Numbered from the stretch's first letter, positions 25,837-34,917 are shown. The stretch: 64,000 nucleotides of DNA from JADFXI01 sp963784135 (GCA_963784135.1 CAWAQG010000004.1:744001-808000), one strand, 5' to 3'. Notes: a model not told the origin generated them from the sequence alone. Numbers and translations: made by a program.

Positions 25837-27335
25837 AATTTGATTATTGTTGTGTCCATGCAGTATTTGCCCTCAGGGAGCTGGGTTATGAGACTATTAT
25901 GGTCAACTGCAATCCGGAAACGGTCAGTACCGATTACGATACCGCCGACCGTCTCTACTTTGAACCGTTGACCATTGAGGATGTCCTTAATATCATTGAG
26001 CTCGAACAGCCGGAGGGGGTTATTGTTCAGTTCGGCGGACAGACGCCGCTGAAACTCGCGGTGCCCCTTGAGAATGAGGGCGTAAGAATACTGGGGACGT
26101 CTCCTTATTCCATTGACAGGGCCGAAGACAGGAGAAAGTTTAAGGAACTTCTGCATAAACTGGAGCTTAAACAGGCTGAAAGCGATACTGCCATGTCGAT
26201 TGACGAGGCGGTTGCAGTGGCAGACAAGATAGGATACCCGGTCATGGTGAGACCCTCATATGTTTTGGGCGGTCGCGCAATGGAGATCGTTTATGACGAA
26301 GGCTCCATGACCGACTATATGAGAAAGGCTGTTAAGGCATCTCCGGAACACCCGATTCTGATAGACAAATATCTCGAAGATGCAATAGAAGTGGATGTGG
26401 ATGCTATCGCAGACGGCTTCGACGTCGTGATTGGCGGAGTTATGGAACATATCGAGGAGGCCGGTATTCATTCCGGCGATTCAGCCTGCTCAATTCCTCC
26501 TTACTCATTGCCCCAGTTTATTGTCGGGGAGATCAGGAAGCAGACAAAAGCATTAGCAAGGGAACTCGACGTAAAGGGGCTGATGAACGTGCAGTTCGCG
26601 GTAAAAGACGGTGAAATATTTGTACTGGAAGTCAACCCCAGGGGATCAAGAACAATCCCTTACGTGAGCAAGGCCACCGGAGTGCCCCTGGCAAAACTCG
26701 CTGCCAAGGTAATGCTCGGCAAAACCCTGAAGGAACTGGGCCTGACGAAAGAAAAAGAATTGACGCATGTTGCGGTGAAAGAGGCGGTTTTCCCTTTTGA
26801 CCGCTTCCCCGGAGTAGATACCATACTGGGCCCCGAAATGAAATCGACCGGTGAAGTAATGGGCATTGATGAAGATTTCGGCCTGGCCTATGCAAAGGCG
26901 CAGGCTGCAAGCTACAACAGGATCCCTACGTCGGGAAAGATCATTATCAGCGTAAAAGATAAAGACAAGCCTCATACGGTCGGGATCGCAAGAAAATTGG
27001 TCGATATGGGGTTCAGGCTTGTCGCCACCAGGGGTACCGCCCAGTTCCTCAAACTGAACGGTATAGATATGGAAGTCATTAATAAAGTGACGGAAGGCCG
27101 TCCTCACATAGTGGACCTTATCAAGAACAGAGAGGTAAACTTCATAATAAATACGGTCACCGGAACGCAGGCGCAGAGGGATTCTCTTTCCATAAGAAGA
27201 AGCGCCCTGCAATTCAAAGTGCCGTACACGACAACCATATCCGGTGCACGGGCGGTAATAAAAGCGATTGAAATGCTTCAAAAGAAAGAAGTGAGCATCA
27301 AGTCGATCCAGGAATACCATAAAAGCGTGGGTTAG
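25791..27335 (+). CDS. carB: Carbamoyl-phosphate synthase large subunit, C-terminal half (frame 2)
   Basis: The second synthetase half and allosteric domain, 514 residues from a GTG at 25791. It starts VVILGSGPNRIGQGIEFDYCC (second pre-ATP-grasp domain). YPVMVRPSYVLGGRAM and VLEVNPRGSRTIPYVSKATG are ATP-grasp segments. The C-terminus has an MGS-like domain with GTAQFLKLNGI and NTVTGTQAQRDSLSIRR. The conserved linker CEANPTDRKK lies upstream of the GTG in the same frame, back to a TAA at 25731. A CAGGA precedes the GTG by 5 nt, so independent initiation is conceivable. CarB encoded by two genes is known in a few lineages, for example Aquifex and Methanocaldococcus. Confidence 0.9.
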   Translation: MVILGSGPNRIGQGIEFDYCCVHAVFALRELGYETIMVNCNPETVSTDYDTADRLYFEPLTIEDVLNIIELEQPEGVIVQFGGQTPLKLAVPLENEGVRILGTSPYSIDRAEDRRKFKELLHKLELKQAESDTAMSIDEAVAVADKIGYPVMVRPSYVLGGRAMEIVYDEGSMTDYMRKAVKASPEHPILIDKYLEDAIEVDVDAIADGFDVVIGGVMEHIEEAGIHSGDSACSIPPYSLPQFIVGEIRKQTKALARELDVKGLMNVQFAVKDGEIFVLEVNPRGSRTIPYVSKATGVPLAKLAAKVMLGKTLKELGLTKEKELTHVAVKEAVFPFDRFPGVDTILGPEMKSTGEVMGIDEDFGLAYAKAQAASYNRIPTSGKIIISVKDKDKPHTVGIARKLVDMGFRLVATRGTAQFLKLNGIDMEVINKVTEGRPHIVDLIKNREVNFIINTVTGTQAQRDSLSIRRSALQFKVPYTTTISGARAVIKAIEMLQKKEVSIKSIQEYHKSVG

Positions 27336-27371
27336 TCATGTCATGCCGGACGGAGCTTATTATACAATAAT

Positions 27372-27400
27372 TTGACTTGATTTTTTTTTTCTGATATTCT
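27372..27400 (+). promoter_or_regulatory. Promoter with TTGACT and TATTCT spaced 17 bp
   Basis: TTGACT at 27372-27377 and TATTCT at 27395-27400 are separated by 17 bp that include a run of ten T. A start site about 7 bp on would fall near 27407, only a few bases before the ATG at 27411, so the transcript may be nearly leaderless. Confidence 0.5.
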
Positions 27401-27410
27401 CATTTGAGCA

Positions 27411-28187
27411 ATGAGAATATGGATAGTTCTTATTATTTTGATTATACCTGTTTCATCCGGGTATGCTTTCGATATTGAAGGATTGAGGCCGCTCCCGCCT
27501 TACGGTGTATTTTCCACATTCAGCGCAGAAAGCCTTAAACAAAACACTGTCGGTATAAGTCTCGGATTCGAAAGATCGGCACAGCCGAATTTTTATCGCG
27601 AAACGCTGCAGCTTGCCTATGGGATCCATGACCGGTTTGAATTCGATTTGACACTCCCCTATATCAATAATTATGAAAACCATATTAATGGCTTCGAAGA
27701 CGCAAACTTCGGGATCAAACACAGGATTCTGGATGAGGGGCTGTATTACCCCGCAATTGCGTATATGCTTATGGTCGCCACACCCTCCGGCGACGATGCA
27801 TTTTCTACTGAAGGAGAACATGGAGCGGGATTGTTGTTAACCAAGAAAGTAGGCCCTTTCAAAGGGCATTTGAATATATTGTATGAGAAACCCGGCAGCG
27901 GTGACCTGCGGTCCCAATATAATGTAAACATCGGAAGCGAACTGGCTATCACGCATGACTCGAAAGTCCTCGCCGAACTGGTGGGGAAAAAAGATTATTT
28001 TAAAAATAAAATCGATCTCCTCGAATGGCGGGTGGGATACAGGATCGCAACTCTTGAGAACCTTTATACAACAGTAGGCGCGGGTTTTAACATAGAAAGA
28101 CGTACCCCCGATTACCGCCTGTTATTTTCAATAAGCATTATTTTGCCGAAAGAGAAGAAAAAACTGCAAAAAATCTACGAAGAGTGA
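27411..28187 (+). CDS. Putative outer-membrane beta-barrel protein
   Basis: 258 residues. The N-terminus MRIWIVLIILIIPVSSGYAF is a signal peptide. The mature part alternates aromatic and polar strands (ETLQLAYGIHDRFEFDLTLPYINNY, GHLNILYEKPGSG, LYTTVGAGFNIE) consistent with a small barrel of the transporter or Phenol_MetA_deg-like type. No specific substrate can be read. No Shine-Dalgarno is evident, in line with the very short predicted leader. Confidence 0.7.
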   Translation: MRIWIVLIILIIPVSSGYAFDIEGLRPLPPYGVFSTFSAESLKQNTVGISLGFERSAQPNFYRETLQLAYGIHDRFEFDLTLPYINNYENHINGFEDANFGIKHRILDEGLYYPAIAYMLMVATPSGDDAFSTEGEHGAGLLLTKKVGPFKGHLNILYEKPGSGDLRSQYNVNIGSELAITHDSKVLAELVGKKDYFKNKIDLLEWRVGYRIATLENLYTTVGAGFNIERRTPDYRLLFSISIILPKEKKKLQKIYEE

Positions 28188-28193
28188 GGGTCT

Positions 28194-28361
28194 GCGCATA
28201 AATAACCCGCACATTGATTCATCTCAGCTTCAGGTCATCTTTGACTGATCTTCAGTCGCAAAATCCTCAATGTAGCTATGCTACACCTGCGGGTTTGCTC
28301 AATCAGATCAGCCAAATCTGACCCAAATCTGAGAGTCTGAATGCACAAGTTATTTATTCGC
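28194..28361. repeat. 168-bp imperfect palindrome (foldback repeat)
   Basis: The whole intergenic stretch between the barrel gene and tatA folds back on itself. The left half starting GCGCATAAATAAC and the right half ending GTTATTTATTCGC are complementary along roughly 73 nt, with scattered mismatches, around an apical perfect hairpin TGTAGC-TAT-GCTACA at 28271-28285. No open frame is seen. It looks like a dispersed intergenic foldback element and could also terminate transcription. Confidence 0.7.
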
Positions 28362-28387
28362 AAACCCTATATGGTATACTACACATC

Positions 28388-28699
28388 ATGTTTAATTTCA
28401 CTTTACCTGAGCTTGTAGTAATTTTTGTAGTGGCGCTGATAGTCTTTGGCCCGAATAAGCTTCCTGAAATCGGCAGGGCGCTCGGCAAAGGAATAGGCGA
28501 ACTGAAAAAGGCGCTTAATGGAGTCAAAGAGCAGGTCGGTCCGGAAATCAACGCCATAAACCAGCCTGCTTCCGGCAAGGGGTGCTCTCAGGGAGGCAAT
28601 GCCGATCAAAGGCCTGAGCATAAGGCCACGGAAACAATGGATGCTCATGATTCAAATGCCACGGAACAGCGCGATACTTCAACTAAAGATCACGCCTGA
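28388..28699 (+). CDS. tatA: Sec-independent protein translocase subunit TatA
   Basis: 103 residues. A single membrane helix (LPELVVIFVVALIVFGPNKLPEIGRALG) contains the conserved FGPNKLPE hinge, followed by an amphipathic helix (GKGIGELKKALNG) and a charged tail. It forms the pore-like component that moves folded proteins across the inner membrane. It is followed by tatC after 24 bp. Confidence 0.95.
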   Translation: MFNFTLPELVVIFVVALIVFGPNKLPEIGRALGKGIGELKKALNGVKEQVGPEINAINQPASGKGCSQGGNADQRPEHKATETMDAHDSNATEQRDTSTKDHA

Positions 28700-28723
28700 T
28701 TCATTATAGCCGGGAGACCCTGA

Positions 28724-29515
28724 ATGGCGGACTATACAATGCCCCTTATGGCCCACCTTGGCGAACTCAGGAAACGCATTATCATCTCACTTATTGCCGT
28801 GACGGTAACTTTCGTTATTGCTTTTAATTATTCCGAGGAAATCTTCAGGTTTATAATGTTTCCCCTCAAATACAGCCTCGATTTTTCCGTAAAGAAATTA
28901 TTTTTACACTTTGTGCCTCAGGATAAACTTCATAATACAAAACTTGTGTTCCTTGCTCCGGCCGAGGCGTTCTGGATGAACCTGAAAGTCGCTTTTGTAG
29001 CAGGGTTTATGTCGGCTTTGCCGGTAATTTTTCATCAGCTTTGGCTATTTATATCCCCCGGACTTCTTCCGAAGGAAAAAAAATATGTCCTCCCCTTTAT
29101 TTTGTTTGCTACAGCTCTTTTTCTTGCGGGGGCTGCTTTCTGTTTCTTTATAGTATTGCCTTTTGCAATGGGGTTTCTCCTTACGTATAAAGTGGGAGAT
29201 TTTCTTATGCCCATGCTTTCTGTGGGGCAGTACGTGGACTTCTGCCTTAAGTTCATTCTTGCTTTCGGCGTCATATTCGAACTGCCAATCGCCATTATTT
29301 TTCTTACAAAAATGGGCATCGTCACTCCTAAGGGACTTGCGAGAAACAGGAAGTTTGCCGTTCTGTTCGCTTTTATCGCTGGTGCGATCCTGACGCCGAC
29401 GCCGGATGCTTTTAACCAGACACTCATGGCTGTCCCGATAATTTTGCTTTATGAAGTCGGCATCTGGATCTCGCCGCTGTTTGTTAAAAAAAATGAGGGG
29501 ACTGCCGAATCATAA
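28724..29515 (+). CDS. tatC: Sec-independent protein translocase subunit TatC
   Basis: 263 residues with six membrane helices. It contains the N-terminal MPLMAHLGELRKRII signature (substrate-receptor region), EAFWMNLKVAF, and FELPIAIIFLTKMGIV. It recognises twin-arginine signal peptides together with TatA/TatB. No separate tatB is present, so a minimal TatAC system or another tatB elsewhere is likely. Confidence 0.96.
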   Translation: MADYTMPLMAHLGELRKRIIISLIAVTVTFVIAFNYSEEIFRFIMFPLKYSLDFSVKKLFLHFVPQDKLHNTKLVFLAPAEAFWMNLKVAFVAGFMSALPVIFHQLWLFISPGLLPKEKKYVLPFILFATALFLAGAAFCFFIVLPFAMGFLLTYKVGDFLMPMLSVGQYVDFCLKFILAFGVIFELPIAIIFLTKMGIVTPKGLARNRKFAVLFAFIAGAILTPTPDAFNQTLMAVPIILLYEVGIWISPLFVKKNEGTAES

Positions 29516-29565
29516 GTGCTTCAGTTCATAAATATTGAATCACTGAACAAGGGAGAGCGCGGGGT

Positions 29566-29841
29566 ATGACTGATACGGGGACAAAGAACCTTAAGGCAAT
29601 TGCGTCGGATATTGCTGAAGGATATGTATCGATAAACCAGCTTTATTTAAAGCCTTTAAATGAGCATTCCCTTAAATCTCTCTATTCGATAGTGATGAAG
29701 GCGCAAGCCGGAATCCGCGCCGAGTCTTTCCCGTATCGCGATATTGATCTCATAAGAAAGCGGAGTCTTAAGCTCCAGAGACTATATTCCGCGCTCACAG
29801 TCATAAAAAATACAGCTCGCGAGAGAAAATACAGGTGGTGA
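29566..29841 (+). CDS. Unrecognised small protein
   Basis: A 91-residue, Lys/Arg-rich, helix-forming protein (SDIAEGYVSINQLYLKPLNEHSLKSLYSIVMKAQ...RDIDLIRKRSLKLQRLYSAL). GGGAGAG precedes the ATG. It follows tatC by 50 bp. I see no known motif, signal peptide or membrane helix, and cannot assign a function. Confidence 0.6.
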   Translation: MTDTGTKNLKAIASDIAEGYVSINQLYLKPLNEHSLKSLYSIVMKAQAGIRAESFPYRDIDLIRKRSLKLQRLYSALTVIKNTARERKYRW

Positions 29842-29849
29842 ATTTCCGG

Positions 29850-30368
29850 TCACTTCAGCGTTTTTTGCTGCGCCGCCTTTATTTCCTGCATCAGATACTT
29901 TGCCGCAATCCCGTTAAAGGCCCCTGTCACAGTTCCTGCCGCTGCTAAAAAGGGCAGCACAACCAGGACCGCCTCGATTTTCCTGACAAAAAGCACATAG
30001 GCGGTGAAGAGCTGCGCTATATTATGAAAAAAGGCCCCGATCAGGCTGATTCCAAGCGGGCCGAAAAGGCCGGGGAAAAGAGTCATTGCGATACACATTG
30101 AAAGGGTGCCTGCCAGCCCGCCGCTAAGGCTTAGGAAAAAGGCGGGCCCCAAAAAAGTGCCGAGAAGCAATGAGCCAAGGACAATCCTGATCATGGTGAC
30201 CGTCAATGCCGGTTTGGTCCCATAAATAAAGAGCGTGATTACGGTAATTATATTTGAAAGCCCGAGGCGCAGCCAGGGTATGGGTGTAGGAATGAGCGCC
30301 TCAAAACCATGCAGGGCAAGGGCATATGACGCCAGGATAGCTATACGGTGTTTATCCGCTGATTGCAT
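29850..30368 (-). CDS. Gx transporter family protein (heptaprenyl diphosphate synthase component I-like)
   Basis: An all-helical membrane protein of about 172 residues with 5-6 hydrophobic segments. The N-terminal ALALHGFEALIPTPIPWLRLGLSNI is the family signature. These proteins resemble substrate-binding S components of ECF-type uptake systems. The open frame begins at 30407, but the ATG at 30366-30368 overlaps the previous gene by 17 bp and gives the conserved start, so I prefer it. It is paired with the NusG-domain-II gene, a frequent association whose meaning (possibly flavin or quinone related) is not settled. Confidence 0.8.
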   Translation of the reverse strand: MQSADKHRIAILASYALALHGFEALIPTPIPWLRLGLSNIITVITLFIYGTKPALTVTMIRIVLGSLLLGTFLGPAFFLSLSGGLAGTLSMCIAMTLFPGLFGPLGISLIGAFFHNIAQLFTAYVLFVRKIEAVLVVLPFLAAAGTVTGAFNGIAAKYLMQEIKAAQQKTLK

Positions 30369-30726
30369 CGGGATCTTTGCTATTGTCGGGGCGTGAAATG
30401 GTAACAATAACTTTATTGGGAAGGCATATGATGGCCCCTTTTTCTATCCAGCCCTGATGGATGCAGACTTTGTTGGGGCAGGGAGCTTCCTTTATCCTGA
30501 CCTTCCCTCCCTTTATTTCAACGGTGGTCAATCCGATCACCCCGCTGAATTCGACTGTTCTGTCCTTGTTGAGCGGAAATGTATACTTTAGCTTGCCGTC
30601 GACCTCTATTCTGACTTCAGTCCCTTTCGGTATCGCCTCTCTTACATAAGCGAAACTATAAAAAGACAGAAAGATGCATATTGAGAGCAGGACTTTATCG
30701 GCCAGCGTAGTCTTAATGCCGCTCAT
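30352..30726 (-). CDS. NusG domain II-containing protein
   Basis: 124 residues. An N-terminal membrane anchor (ADKVLLSICIFLSFYSFAYV) is followed by a small beta domain with GVIGLTTVEIKGGKVRIKEAPCPNKVCIHQGWIEKGAIICLPNKVIVTI. The C-P-x-x-x-C...C-L-P-N pattern is typical of this family of anchored NusG-II-like proteins. Its start is 1 bp from the uvrA stop, so it is in one operon with uvrA and the Gx transporter. Confidence 0.85.
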   Translation of the reverse strand: MSGIKTTLADKVLLSICIFLSFYSFAYVREAIPKGTEVRIEVDGKLKYTFPLNKDRTVEFSGVIGLTTVEIKGGKVRIKEAPCPNKVCIHQGWIEKGAIICLPNKVIVTISRPDNSKDPDAISG

Positions 30727-30727
30727 T

Positions 30728-33265
30728 TCATCCTCCGTTCATCCTCCGGGCCAGGAACCTTCCGGTATGCGAATTCACGTTGCCGGCAACTTCCTCCGGA
30801 GTGCCGGTGGCGATGATTCTGCCGCCGTCATTGCCGCCTTCCGGACCGAGGTCGATTACGTAGTCAGCCGATTTTATGATATCGACATCGTGCTCAATGA
30901 TAATGACGCTGTTGCCCAGGTCTACCAGCCTGTTTATGACATTCAGCAGACGCTGCACATCGACGAAGTGAAGCCCTGTTGTAGGTTCATCGAGAATATA
31001 CAACGTATTTCCGGTGGCCTTTTTGCCAAGCTCTTTTGAGAGCCTCAAACGCTGGGATTCTCCTCCCGAGAGCGTGGTAGCGGGCTGACCCAGTCTCAAG
31101 TACCCCATCCCGATATCGTCAAGTATATCGAGGCGCTGTTTCAGGGGAGGGATTGCCGCAAAAAATTCAAGCGCCTCGGAAATCGTCATTTCGAGGATGT
31201 CGGAAATATTTTTACCCTTGTAATAGATATCCAGTGTTTCTTTATTATACCGCTTGCCTTTGCATACATCACAGGTCACGTAGACTTCCGGGAGGTAGTG
31301 CATTTCAATCTTCTTCAGCCCATCACCCTGGCAGGTTTCACAGCGGCCGCCCGCAAGATTAAAACTGAACCGCGAGCCCTTGTACCCCCTTACCCTCGAA
31401 TCAGCAAGCTGCGCAAAAAGGTCCCGGATGAATGTGAATATCCCGGAGTAAGTTGCCGGATTTGACCTTGGAGTCCTTCCGAGCGGCGATTGATCAACAC
31501 AAATGACCTTATCGATTTTTTCGAGTCCTTCAATACGCCTGTATTTTCCCGGGGTGACTTTGCTCTTATACAACTGCCTGGCAAGCGCCTTGTATAAGAC
31601 TTCGAATATCAAGGTGCTTTTGCCGGAACCGGACACGCCTGTGACACAGACAAAAGAGCTGAGGGGAATAGAAACATTTATATCTCTGAGGTTGAACTCC
31701 GACGCCCCCTCAATAACAAGAAAATCCCTGGGTGTCCGGCGGCTGGACGGCACCGGGATAGAGAGCTTTTTGCTCAAATATTTCCCGGTGATGGACGACT
31801 CGCTATTTTGAATTTCCTCGGGAGTGCCGGCGGCAATGATCCAGCCGCCGTTCTTGCCTGCGCCGGGCCCCATATCAATAATGTAGTCAGCCCACCGGAT
31901 TGTTTCCTCGTCGTGCTCCACGATTATGACCGTATTGCCGCTGTCACGTATTGCCGCAAGGTTTTTAAGCAGCTTGCCGCAGTCCTTCGGATGCAGTCCT
32001 ATGCTTGGCTCGTCGAGCACATACAGAACACCGGTGAAAGATGAGCCCAATTGTGTCGCAAGCCTTATCCTCTGCGCCTCTCCTCCGGAGAGCGTGAGCG
32101 AAGGCCTGTTCAGCGTCAGGTAGCCAAGGCCTACTTTATCAAGAAAGGAAAGCCTGTCACTGACCTCTTTCAGCACTCTTTTTGAGATGGTCTTTTCTCT
32201 TTCGGAGAGAATGAGGCCGTCCACAAATGTTTTTGCCTCCTCAACCGACATTGCCGAGAATTCGCCGATATTTATATTGCCTATCTTCACGGTAAGCGCT
32301 TCTTTTCTGAGCCTCATGCCGGCGCAAGCCTTGCAAATGGGCAAATGGACCAGTTCCTGTTCGTAAATATCCTCGGGGTAATCCTCCTCAACAATGCCTT
32401 CAAACCCCATGCCGTTACATTTGGGACAGGCCCCATACCTGCTGTTGAACGAAAACAGGCGCGGCTCTATTTCGGGATAGCTAATACCGCAGTTCGGGCA
32501 TGCAAGGTTTTTGCTGAAAGGGATGTCCCTGTTTTCATCAATAAGATTGATTACCACAGTATCGGCGTATTTCAGAGAGGTGTCGATGGCATGCTTGATC
32601 TGCCGCTCTATGCCCGGCTTTATGATAAAGCGGTCGATGACGATCTCGATAGTGTGGCGCTTCTGCTTTTGTAATACAATGTCCTGGGTAAGCTCCACCA
32701 TCTTTTCGTCTATTCTTGCCCTCACAAAGCCGTCTGTTCTCATCTGTTGGAGCTGCTTTTTATATTCTCCCTTTCTGCCCCTTACCAGGGGCGCCAGGAC
32801 CTGAATTCTTGTGCCCTCCGGAAGCGAACAGACCGGCACGATAATATTGTTGATATCCTGTGTTGCGATAACTGCGCCGCAACGGTAACAATAAGGGATG
32901 CCGATGCGGGTATACAGCACTCTCATGTAGTCATAGGTTTCCGTGATGGTCCCCACCGTCGACCTGGGACTTTTGGTCACCGTCTTCTGGTCTATTGCAA
33001 TTGAAGGCGAGAGTCCGTCAATGTAATCCAATTCCGGTTTTTGCATCTGTTCAAGAAACTGCCGGGCATAGGCTGAAAGGCTCTCAACATAGCGCCTCTG
33101 TCCTTCGGCATAAATAGTGTCCATAGCGAGCGACGATTTTCCTGAACCGGAAGGTCCTGTAATAACAGTTATCTTGTCACGTGGAATTGCAACGTCGATA
33201 TTCTTGAGATTGTGCTCGCGCGCGCCCCTTACCACAATGTATTTCCGGAAGCCTTTGTTTTCCAT
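30728..33265 (-). CDS. uvrA: UvrABC excinuclease subunit A, lacking the insertion domain
   Basis: DNA-damage recognition ATPase of nucleotide excision repair. Two ABC modules are present: Walker A GPSGSGKSS (~37-45) and GVSGSGKST, and two LSGGE signatures. Zinc ligands are C256/C259/C280/C283 and, in the second half, GGRCETCQGDG...CDVCKGKRY. The usual length is ~940 residues; this one is 845. The shortening is between C283 and the CKACAGMRLR segment at 311-320: only ~27 residues replace the ~110-residue insertion domain that contacts DNA in Geobacillus UvrA. The frame is continuous, so this is a natural short form, not a broken gene. Confidence 0.95.
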   Translation of the reverse strand: MENKGFRKYIVVRGAREHNLKNIDVAIPRDKITVITGPSGSGKSSLAMDTIYAEGQRRYVESLSAYARQFLEQMQKPELDYIDGLSPSIAIDQKTVTKSPRSTVGTITETYDYMRVLYTRIGIPYCYRCGAVIATQDINNIIVPVCSLPEGTRIQVLAPLVRGRKGEYKKQLQQMRTDGFVRARIDEKMVELTQDIVLQKQKRHTIEIVIDRFIIKPGIERQIKHAIDTSLKYADTVVINLIDENRDIPFSKNLACPNCGISYPEIEPRLFSFNSRYGACPKCNGMGFEGIVEEDYPEDIYEQELVHLPICKACAGMRLRKEALTVKIGNINIGEFSAMSVEEAKTFVDGLILSEREKTISKRVLKEVSDRLSFLDKVGLGYLTLNRPSLTLSGGEAQRIRLATQLGSSFTGVLYVLDEPSIGLHPKDCGKLLKNLAAIRDSGNTVIIVEHDEETIRWADYIIDMGPGAGKNGGWIIAAGTPEEIQNSESSITGKYLSKKLSIPVPSSRRTPRDFLVIEGASEFNLRDINVSIPLSSFVCVTGVSGSGKSTLIFEVLYKALARQLYKSKVTPGKYRRIEGLEKIDKVICVDQSPLGRTPRSNPATYSGIFTFIRDLFAQLADSRVRGYKGSRFSFNLAGGRCETCQGDGLKKIEMHYLPEVYVTCDVCKGKRYNKETLDIYYKGKNISDILEMTISEALEFFAAIPPLKQRLDILDDIGMGYLRLGQPATTLSGGESQRLRLSKELGKKATGNTLYILDEPTTGLHFVDVQRLLNVINRLVDLGNSVIIIEHDVDIIKSADYVIDLGPEGGNDGGRIIATGTPEEVAGNVNSHTGRFLARRMNGG

Positions 33266-33294
33266 TTAAACCCAGTCTCTTACTATAACCCCTT

Positions 33295-34386
33295 TCACTT
33301 CCCGGTTTCCAGCGATTTTAAAATAGCGACGACTTTCCCTATTGGGACCTTTGTCTCGACTTTTACCGGTGTTTTGTTGTCATCATCTGTCAGCCAGATC
33401 AGGATATCCCCCTTGTTCTGGAACAAACCTTCGGATTTAAGTACCGGCTTCACCTTAACAGTATCCAATATTTCGGTTGCAGAGAACTCGATCCGTTCTT
33501 TCCCGATTACGTTCACTTCAGCCTGAAAGAATTTATCACTGTCAAAAATATCAATACAGATGGTTTTCCCCACCTCAAAAGGCTGCGTTCTAAGATAATA
33601 AAAGCCTGAGATCAAATCCCACAATTCACTGGTCTGTATAGGATAGTCGTTCTTAGTTCCTTTTCTGTAATTAAAAAAGGTGACATGCTTTTTATCAGGA
33701 TCAAAAACCGTTTCCTTGTCGCTCCTGTATTTCCCTTCATGCTGTTTTATCCTGAAATTCACCGGTGCTCCATTGATGACCTCGCTTTCGGAGTGATCGT
33801 CAACCTTGTAAAATGCCGAAATAGCCGGCGTAGAATGCACCTGGCATTTTATTATTACCTTATCCGGACTGCCCACAGCTTCGAGTTCCGCATTTCCGAC
33901 ATGGATACCAAACCAATAAAGGCTGTACGAAAGTTTTTCCCGCCTGAATTTTGAGAGCGCCGTATTGCCTTCAGGCTTGACAGCCGGTGGAGCTATTTGA
34001 GGCGGGGCAGGTGGTATGGCAGCGGCAATTTTTGTCGGACTCTGCGTCCCTGAAGGGCCTGTGTCTTTTTGTTTTAAGGCAGTGTCCTCCGCCGGAGCTG
34101 AGTTTTCGGGCGCTGCCGGAGCGACAACTTCAGGGCCGGGGTGATCACTTTCTTCAGCCGCTTTGGTTTGCCTCATATTTTGTTGCCGCCTCTTGGGCCG
34201 CAGGGCCATAATCGGTCGTGAAGTATTTTCAGATATCAGTGTTGCAGTCAGCTGCTTATCAGAAAGGGCATGGACAATATCAAACACTCCAAGCCCGGTA
34301 ACTCCTGCAGCCAAAATAACATGCAGGATGAGGGATAGGACCAATGGGACGATAAGAGGGATGAAAATTCTTTTCAATAAGGCCAC
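33295..34386 (-). CDS. DUF3108 domain protein with membrane anchor and Pro/Ala linker
   Basis: 363 residues starting at GTG. An N-terminal membrane segment (IFIPLIVPLVLSLILHVILAAGV) is followed by a ~90-residue Ala/Pro-rich, TonB-like linker (EVVAPAAPENSAPAEDT, AAIPPAPPQIAPPAV), then a DUF3108 domain (LSYSLYWFGIHVGNAELEAVG, DPDKKHVTFFNYRKGTKNDYPI, LWDLISGFYYLRTQPFEVGKT). DUF3108 proteins are periplasmic with an unknown exact role. It lies 29 bp upstream of uvrA on the same strand. Confidence 0.82.
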   Translation of the reverse strand: MALLKRIFIPLIVPLVLSLILHVILAAGVTGLGVFDIVHALSDKQLTATLISENTSRPIMALRPKRRQQNMRQTKAAEESDHPGPEVVAPAAPENSAPAEDTALKQKDTGPSGTQSPTKIAAAIPPAPPQIAPPAVKPEGNTALSKFRREKLSYSLYWFGIHVGNAELEAVGSPDKVIIKCQVHSTPAISAFYKVDDHSESEVINGAPVNFRIKQHEGKYRSDKETVFDPDKKHVTFFNYRKGTKNDYPIQTSELWDLISGFYYLRTQPFEVGKTICIDIFDSDKFFQAEVNVIGKERIEFSATEILDTVKVKPVLKSEGLFQNKGDILIWLTDDDNKTPVKVETKVPIGKVVAILKSLETGK

Positions 34387-34475
34387 CTGATTATTTTATA
34401 TGATAAAAGAGCCTTTTGTGCAATCAGTTTTGAAAAAATAGGGGAACTTTCTGCAATAATAAGATAAAAGTCGTC

Positions 34476-34501
34476 ATTCCCGCAGGTAGTTGAGCGGGAA
34501 T
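34476..34501. repeat. REP-like hairpin ATTCCCGC/GCGGGAAT
   Basis: A perfect 8-bp stem with a 10-nt loop in a gene-free stretch. It is related to the double hairpin at 19284-19350 by the CGTCATTCCCG motif. Confidence 0.55.
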
Positions 34502-34528
34502 CCAAGTTATTCAAATGAAAAAATATTT

Positions 34529-34852
34529 TTAATTCTTTATCAGGACAACTTCTTCAAAATTTTTCTTTTTTTTCTTCGGGTAAGCCTTAATCTCAATTCT
34601 CATCCCAATACTATCGAGATATTCCATCAAGGTAGATACCTTCATGTCTTTCCTTGCCTCAAGTTTTGAAACTCCTGACTGTGTAAACGCCTTAACAGCC
34701 TCTTGCTTAATCCCCATTTTCTTTCTCAACTCAGAAAGTCTAATCCTGAAGATTTCCTGCTCTGCTTCTTTTTTTGCACGAAGCGCACGCTCGGACGACA
34801 GCATTGATTCCAGTTCATCTATAAAGTCTTTTTTCTTTATCCTGTCCTTCAT
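34529..34852 (-). CDS. XRE-family helix-turn-helix regulator (HigA-like)
   Basis: 107 residues from the ATG at 34850-34852, which has GGAGG 7 nt upstream; the open frame extends 20 residues further without support. The centre (IRLSELRKKMGIKQEAVKAFTQSGVSKLEARKDMKVSTLMEYLDSIG) is an XRE-type DNA-binding fold as in HigA antitoxins. It ends with a Lys-rich tail. No toxin gene is seen beside it, so it may be an orphan antitoxin or a stand-alone regulator. Confidence 0.8.
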   Translation of the reverse strand: MKDRIKKKDFIDELESMLSSERALRAKKEAEQEIFRIRLSELRKKMGIKQEAVKAFTQSGVSKLEARKDMKVSTLMEYLDSIGMRIEIKAYPKKKKKNFEEVVLIKN

Positions 34853-34917
34853 TTCATTTCCTCCATTTTCCCAAATGCCTGTCGAGCATAGAGTCGGCAA
34901 AATGGTCCACATAATCT

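Noticed and set aside
34853..34912. Small toxin gene upstream of the XRE regulator
   Set aside because: Only an 18-codon frame and a promoter fit in the space; nothing resembles HigB or RelE.
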